34,936 nt of DNA from an uncultured Peptoniphilus sp. GTDB lineage: Bacteria; Bacillota; Clostridia; Tissierellales; Peptoniphilaceae. Numbering within the stretch: the first letter of the stretch is position 1; each line of letters starts with the position of its first letter. Location: NCBI GenBank assembly GCA_946999425.1, contig CAMQDG010000007.1, forward strand, positions 1 through 34,936. Direction: 5' to 3'. Positions 32,640-34,936 of the stretch are shown piece after piece. The notes below the pieces were generated by a model, which ran no database searches, was not told the origin of the DNA, and saw only the letters and a program-made list of their open reading frames with translations. The translations under genes and the position numbers were made by a program.

Positions 32640-33104
32640 ATGGCAAAAATTTCAAATTCAATAGAAGATTTTTTACTTGCAATGTTAAAGGAAGCAGAAG
32701 GAAGTCTTGAAATACAAAGATCTCTTTTAGCAGAGAGGTTTGACTGTGCTCCAAGCCAAATAAATTATGTTTTAACTACTCGTTTTACTCCTTACAAGGG
32801 ATATTATGTTGAGTCAAGGCGTGGAGGGGGAGGCTTTATTAGGATTACTAAGGTAAGGTTTCCCAATGCTGAGCTTGCAAGAAATGTATTTATAGATGAA
32901 ATTGGAGATTCAATTACAAGGGACAAGGCTGAAGAACTTATTAATTCTCTTTTAAAGGCTGGAAAGCTTACACAAAGAGAGGCTAATATTATTAAGGCAG
33001 CTATAAGTGATAGGGCTTTAGGTTCTCATGTGGAAGACAGAAATAATATAAGAGCCGATATTTTAAAAAATATTGTTTTGTTTATTTTAGGAGGGGAATT
33101 ATGA
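32640..33104 (+). CDS. ctsR: CtsR, class III heat-shock repressor
   Basis: 154 residues. A dimeric winged-helix repressor of clp genes that releases DNA on heat or protein stress. The N-terminal domain shows the helix-turn-helix RFDCAPSQINYVLTTRFT and the wing VESRRGGGGFIRI, whose glycine-rich tip senses heat and inserts into DNA. ATG 32640 is preferred because AAAGGTGA precedes it and family members begin at MAK-I-S; earlier in-frame starts at 32604 (TTG) and 32622 (ATG) would translate through the operator. It overlaps mcsA by four bases. First gene of the operon, with CtsR boxes upstream. Confidence 0.94.
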   Translation: MAKISNSIEDFLLAMLKEAEGSLEIQRSLLAERFDCAPSQINYVLTTRFTPYKGYYVESRRGGGGFIRITKVRFPNAELARNVFIDEIGDSITRDKAEELINSLLKAGKLTQREANIIKAAISDRALGSHVEDRNNIRADILKNIVLFILGGEL

Positions 33105-33604
33105 TTTGCGATAATTGTAAAAAAAATGAAGCTGTAATTTCTTTCACAAAGGTTATAGGAGAAGATATAAGTGAAATTCATCTCTGTCCCCAATGCGCTG
33201 AAAAAAAATTAAAGGGCGAGGGCTTTTTTAATGTTTTTATGAATGATAAGGTGAAGGGATTTTTACAAGATATATTTAAATTTAGAAGCGGCAGTGAAGA
33301 CCAAATGGAGATAAAAGAGTGCAGAAACTGCGGCTCAACCTTAGGTCAAGTTATGGAAGAAACTTGTGTTGGTTGTGAATCTTGCTATGATGAGTTTAGA
33401 CCTGATGTGGAAAGATTTCTTAAAAATCTTCAAAATTCTTGGACTCATAAGGGCAAGATGCCTATTAATATTTCAAAGGATTTAAAATTAAGACGTCATG
33501 AAATGGATTTAAATGACAAATTAAATATGGCGGTTTCTCTTGAAAATTATGAGGAGGCTGCAAAAATCAGAGATGAGCTTAGGGCTTTAAGGGGTGAAAA
33601 ATGA
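33101..33604 (+). CDS. mcsA: McsA, zinc-finger UVR-motif activator of McsB
   Basis: 167 residues. In Firmicutes it activates the McsB arginine kinase and helps control CtsR. All four CxxC zinc motifs are present: CDNC near residue 3, CPQC near 28, CRNC and CESC in the middle, the last within GCESCYDEF. A C-terminal UVR-type helix pair reads LNMAVSLENYEEAAKIRDELRAL. It starts in the end of ctsR (ATGA) and overlaps mcsB the same way, so all three are coupled. McsA looks intact although the McsB beside it does not. Confidence 0.93.
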   Translation: MICDNCKKNEAVISFTKVIGEDISEIHLCPQCAEKKLKGEGFFNVFMNDKVKGFLQDIFKFRSGSEDQMEIKECRNCGSTLGQVMEETCVGCESCYDEFRPDVERFLKNLQNSWTHKGKMPINISKDLKLRRHEMDLNDKLNMAVSLENYEEAAKIRDELRALRGEK

Positions 33605-34569
33605 TTATTCTTTCCGGGATAAGATTACACAGAAATATAAGTGGCTTTCCTTTCATTCCCAGAATTTCATCTACAGAAGCTGAAGAGCTTTCTTTAAAAA
33701 TTCATGACCTTTTAAGCTTAAGGGGTTATGAAAGACAAAAAATTTCTCAAATGACTTCTCTTGAGAGACTAAAATTTGTGGATAGTATTTCCACAAGTCC
33801 TATGCTTATGGAAAATAGGGAGATTTCTTCTTTTGAGTCAAAAAAAGATTTTCCGGATATTTTTTTAATGGAGGAAGATCATCTTCTTATTACAGATTCT
33901 CTAAGAGGTTTACATTTAAAAGAGATGTGGGAAAAGATAAATAATATAGATGATTTTATAAGTGAAAATTTAAAATATGCTTTTGATGGAGAGTTCGGCT
34001 ATTTAACAAGTCAACCCCAACTTTTAGGCACAGGTCTTGAACTTGGAGTTTTAATGAGTATACCGGCTCTTAATTATTATGGCATTGATTCTTTAAGTCG
34101 CTCTCTTTTAAGGATGGGTTTTAGCCTTGATAGAATGGAGAAAAGTGGAAAAGAAAGTAAGGATATTTTTGTTTTAACTAATGAAAAAACTATAGGAATT
34201 GGAGAAGATTATTTAATTGACAAAATTTCTTCTCTTGCTCTTGAAATAGAGGATATGGAAAAAGAAAAACGTAAAAAATTTTATATGGACGAAATAATTA
34301 ATCTTGAGGATCTGGTAAACAGATCTTATGGTATTTTGAGAAATGCAAGGATTATTTCTGAGGAAGAAATGATAAATAATTTTTCAAATATAGCCTTAGG
34401 TATAGATTTAAGTATTATAAAGGCAAAGAGCCAAATAGATATTTATGAATTAGCAAAAACTTTAACTGATGGAGGCTTGCAAATAGAAAGAGGAGCCATT
34501 ATTGAAAAAAAGTCCAGGGATATTTTACGTGCCAATAAAATTAGACGTATTATGAAGGAGGTTTTTTGA
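33601..34569 (+). CDS. mcsB: McsB-family protein lacking arginine-kinase active-site residues (probable pseudokinase)
   Basis: 322 residues, about 40 shorter than Bacillus McsB, mainly at the N-terminus. The phosphagen-kinase fold is recognisable (ILSGIRLHRN, EEDHLLI, FGYLTS, GTGLELGVLMSIPAL, LEDLVNRSYGILRNAR, LGIDLSIIK). Compared with B. subtilis McsB, by recalled alignment: Arg29 of SSRIRLARN is missing, Arg125 of EEDHxR is Leu96, the active-site Cys167 of LTSCPTN is Gln138 (LTSQPQL), Arg176 of TGLRAS is Glu147, and the GEGSE catalytic loop is unrecognisable. Glu121 is kept (Glu92). The phospho-arginine pocket motif RDxxRA is intact as RDILRA (306-311). So it may bind phospho-arginine or CtsR/ClpC without phosphorylating. 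The frame is intact, arguing against simple decay. Confidence 0.88.
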   Translation: MIILSGIRLHRNISGFPFIPRISSTEAEELSLKIHDLLSLRGYERQKISQMTSLERLKFVDSISTSPMLMENREISSFESKKDFPDIFLMEEDHLLITDSLRGLHLKEMWEKINNIDDFISENLKYAFDGEFGYLTSQPQLLGTGLELGVLMSIPALNYYGIDSLSRSLLRMGFSLDRMEKSGKESKDIFVLTNEKTIGIGEDYLIDKISSLALEIEDMEKEKRKKFYMDEIINLEDLVNRSYGILRNARIISEEEMINNFSNIALGIDLSIIKAKSQIDIYELAKTLTDGGLQIERGAIIEKKSRDILRANKIRRIMKEVF

Positions 34570-34936
34570 TGGACATGTATATAAAATGGTCGGAGTCTGG
34601 ACAAAAAGCACTTATAATTGCACAAAATGAAGCAAGGTTAAGCGGTCATGCTTATATAGGAAGTGAACATCTTCTTCTTGGAGTTATTAAAGAAGAAAAG
34701 GGTTTAGGTTCTAAAATTTTAAAGGGCATTGGCATAAATTATGAAAAAGTAAAAGAAAAAATTGACAGCCTTATTTCCAGGGGCAACAACCAAGGCATGG
34801 ATAATTTAGGATATACCCCAAGGACTAAGAGAATAATAGAGCTTGCCTTTGAGGCTGCAAAACAAACTAAGAGTAAAGAGGTTTCAACGGAACATCTTCT
34901 TCTTGGAATTTTAAGAGAGGGTCAGGGAATCGCCAT
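34569..34936 (+). CDS. clpC: ClpC, AAA+ unfoldase of the ClpCP protease (N-terminal part, cut by window edge)
   Basis: Only the first 122 residues are in the window. They form the double Clp N-domain repeat: GSEHLLLGVIKEEKGLGSKIL and the second copy TEHLLLGILREGQGIAI. Both Glu residues of the EHLLLG motifs, which in B. subtilis ClpC lie in the two phospho-arginine docking pockets, are retained. The start ATG shares bases with the mcsB stop (TGATG) and follows AGGAGG. It is the fourth gene of the ctsR operon, in the canonical order; the ATPase domains lie outside the window. Confidence 0.92.
   Translation, partial: MDMYIKWSESGQKALIIAQNEARLSGHAYIGSEHLLLGVIKEEKGLGSKILKGIGINYEKVKEKIDSLISRGNNQGMDNLGYTPRTKRIIELAFEAAKQTKSKEVSTEHLLLGILREGQGIA

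Overview
The window is about 35 kb of AT-rich, densely packed DNA with short intergenic gaps, AGGAGG-type ribosome binding sites and intrinsic terminators. It carries an FMN riboswitch, a serine T-box leader, a manganese (yybP-ykoY) riboswitch and a ctsR-mcsA-mcsB-clpC operon. Together these point to a low-GC anaerobic Firmicute. The amino-acid-centred gene content and the [FeFe] hydrogenase fit a Tissierellia / Peptoniphilaceae-like anaerobe, but that placement is inference. Both window edges cut genes: the C-terminus of a PatB/MalY-type lyase on the left and the N-domain of ClpC on the right.

Layout. (1) 1-1685: end of the C-S lyase gene, then an M20D amidohydrolase. (2) 1698-5285: promoter, FMN riboswitch and the riboflavin operon ribD-ribE-ribBA-ribH with overlapping genes. 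(3) 5576-8496: an AbgB-like M20 peptidase followed by two membrane proteins (DUF5058 plus an unnamed partner), which looks like an uptake-and-cleave unit. (4) 8513-10058: T-box-controlled serS. (5) 10108-12939: Mn2+ riboswitch and a P2A-type cation ATPase. (6) 13077-14338: a membrane-anchored hypothetical protein and, convergent to it, ogt. (7) 14449-22067: an ornithine module. On the minus strand are two adjacent, diverged relatives of archaeal-type ornithine cyclodeaminase and an AraC regulator with two DNA-binding domains. On the plus strand are a catabolic-type ornithine carbamoyltransferase, an AGCS amino-acid:cation symporter and a Gate-domain membrane protein. The same imperfect palindrome lies at the start of both the cyclodeaminase transcript and the carbamoyltransferase transcript. 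(8) 22130-26053: a ClpB-like disaggregase with a damaged second ATPase domain, then uxaC. (9) 26191-28677: a thioredoxin-like [2Fe-2S] protein, a monomeric [FeFe] hydrogenase and an AraC regulator in one operon. (10) 28781-32428: an alpha/beta hydrolase, a GPH-family sugar/hexuronide symporter and an amidohydrolase. (11) 32555-34936: CtsR-box-controlled ctsR-mcsA-mcsB-clpC.

Three observations stand out. The ornithine module pairs two cyclodeaminase-like paralogues, one with conserved signature motifs and one without, both lacking the N-terminal domain of the archaeal enzyme, next to a tandem-HTH regulator and a shared operator-like palindrome. McsB has lost the residues expected for arginine kinase chemistry but keeps its phospho-arginine-binding RDxxRA motif, so it may be a pseudokinase or reader. 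ClpB keeps a complete first ATPase ring but has changes at Walker B, sensor 1 and the arginine finger of the second ring, plus a deletion of about 26 residues.
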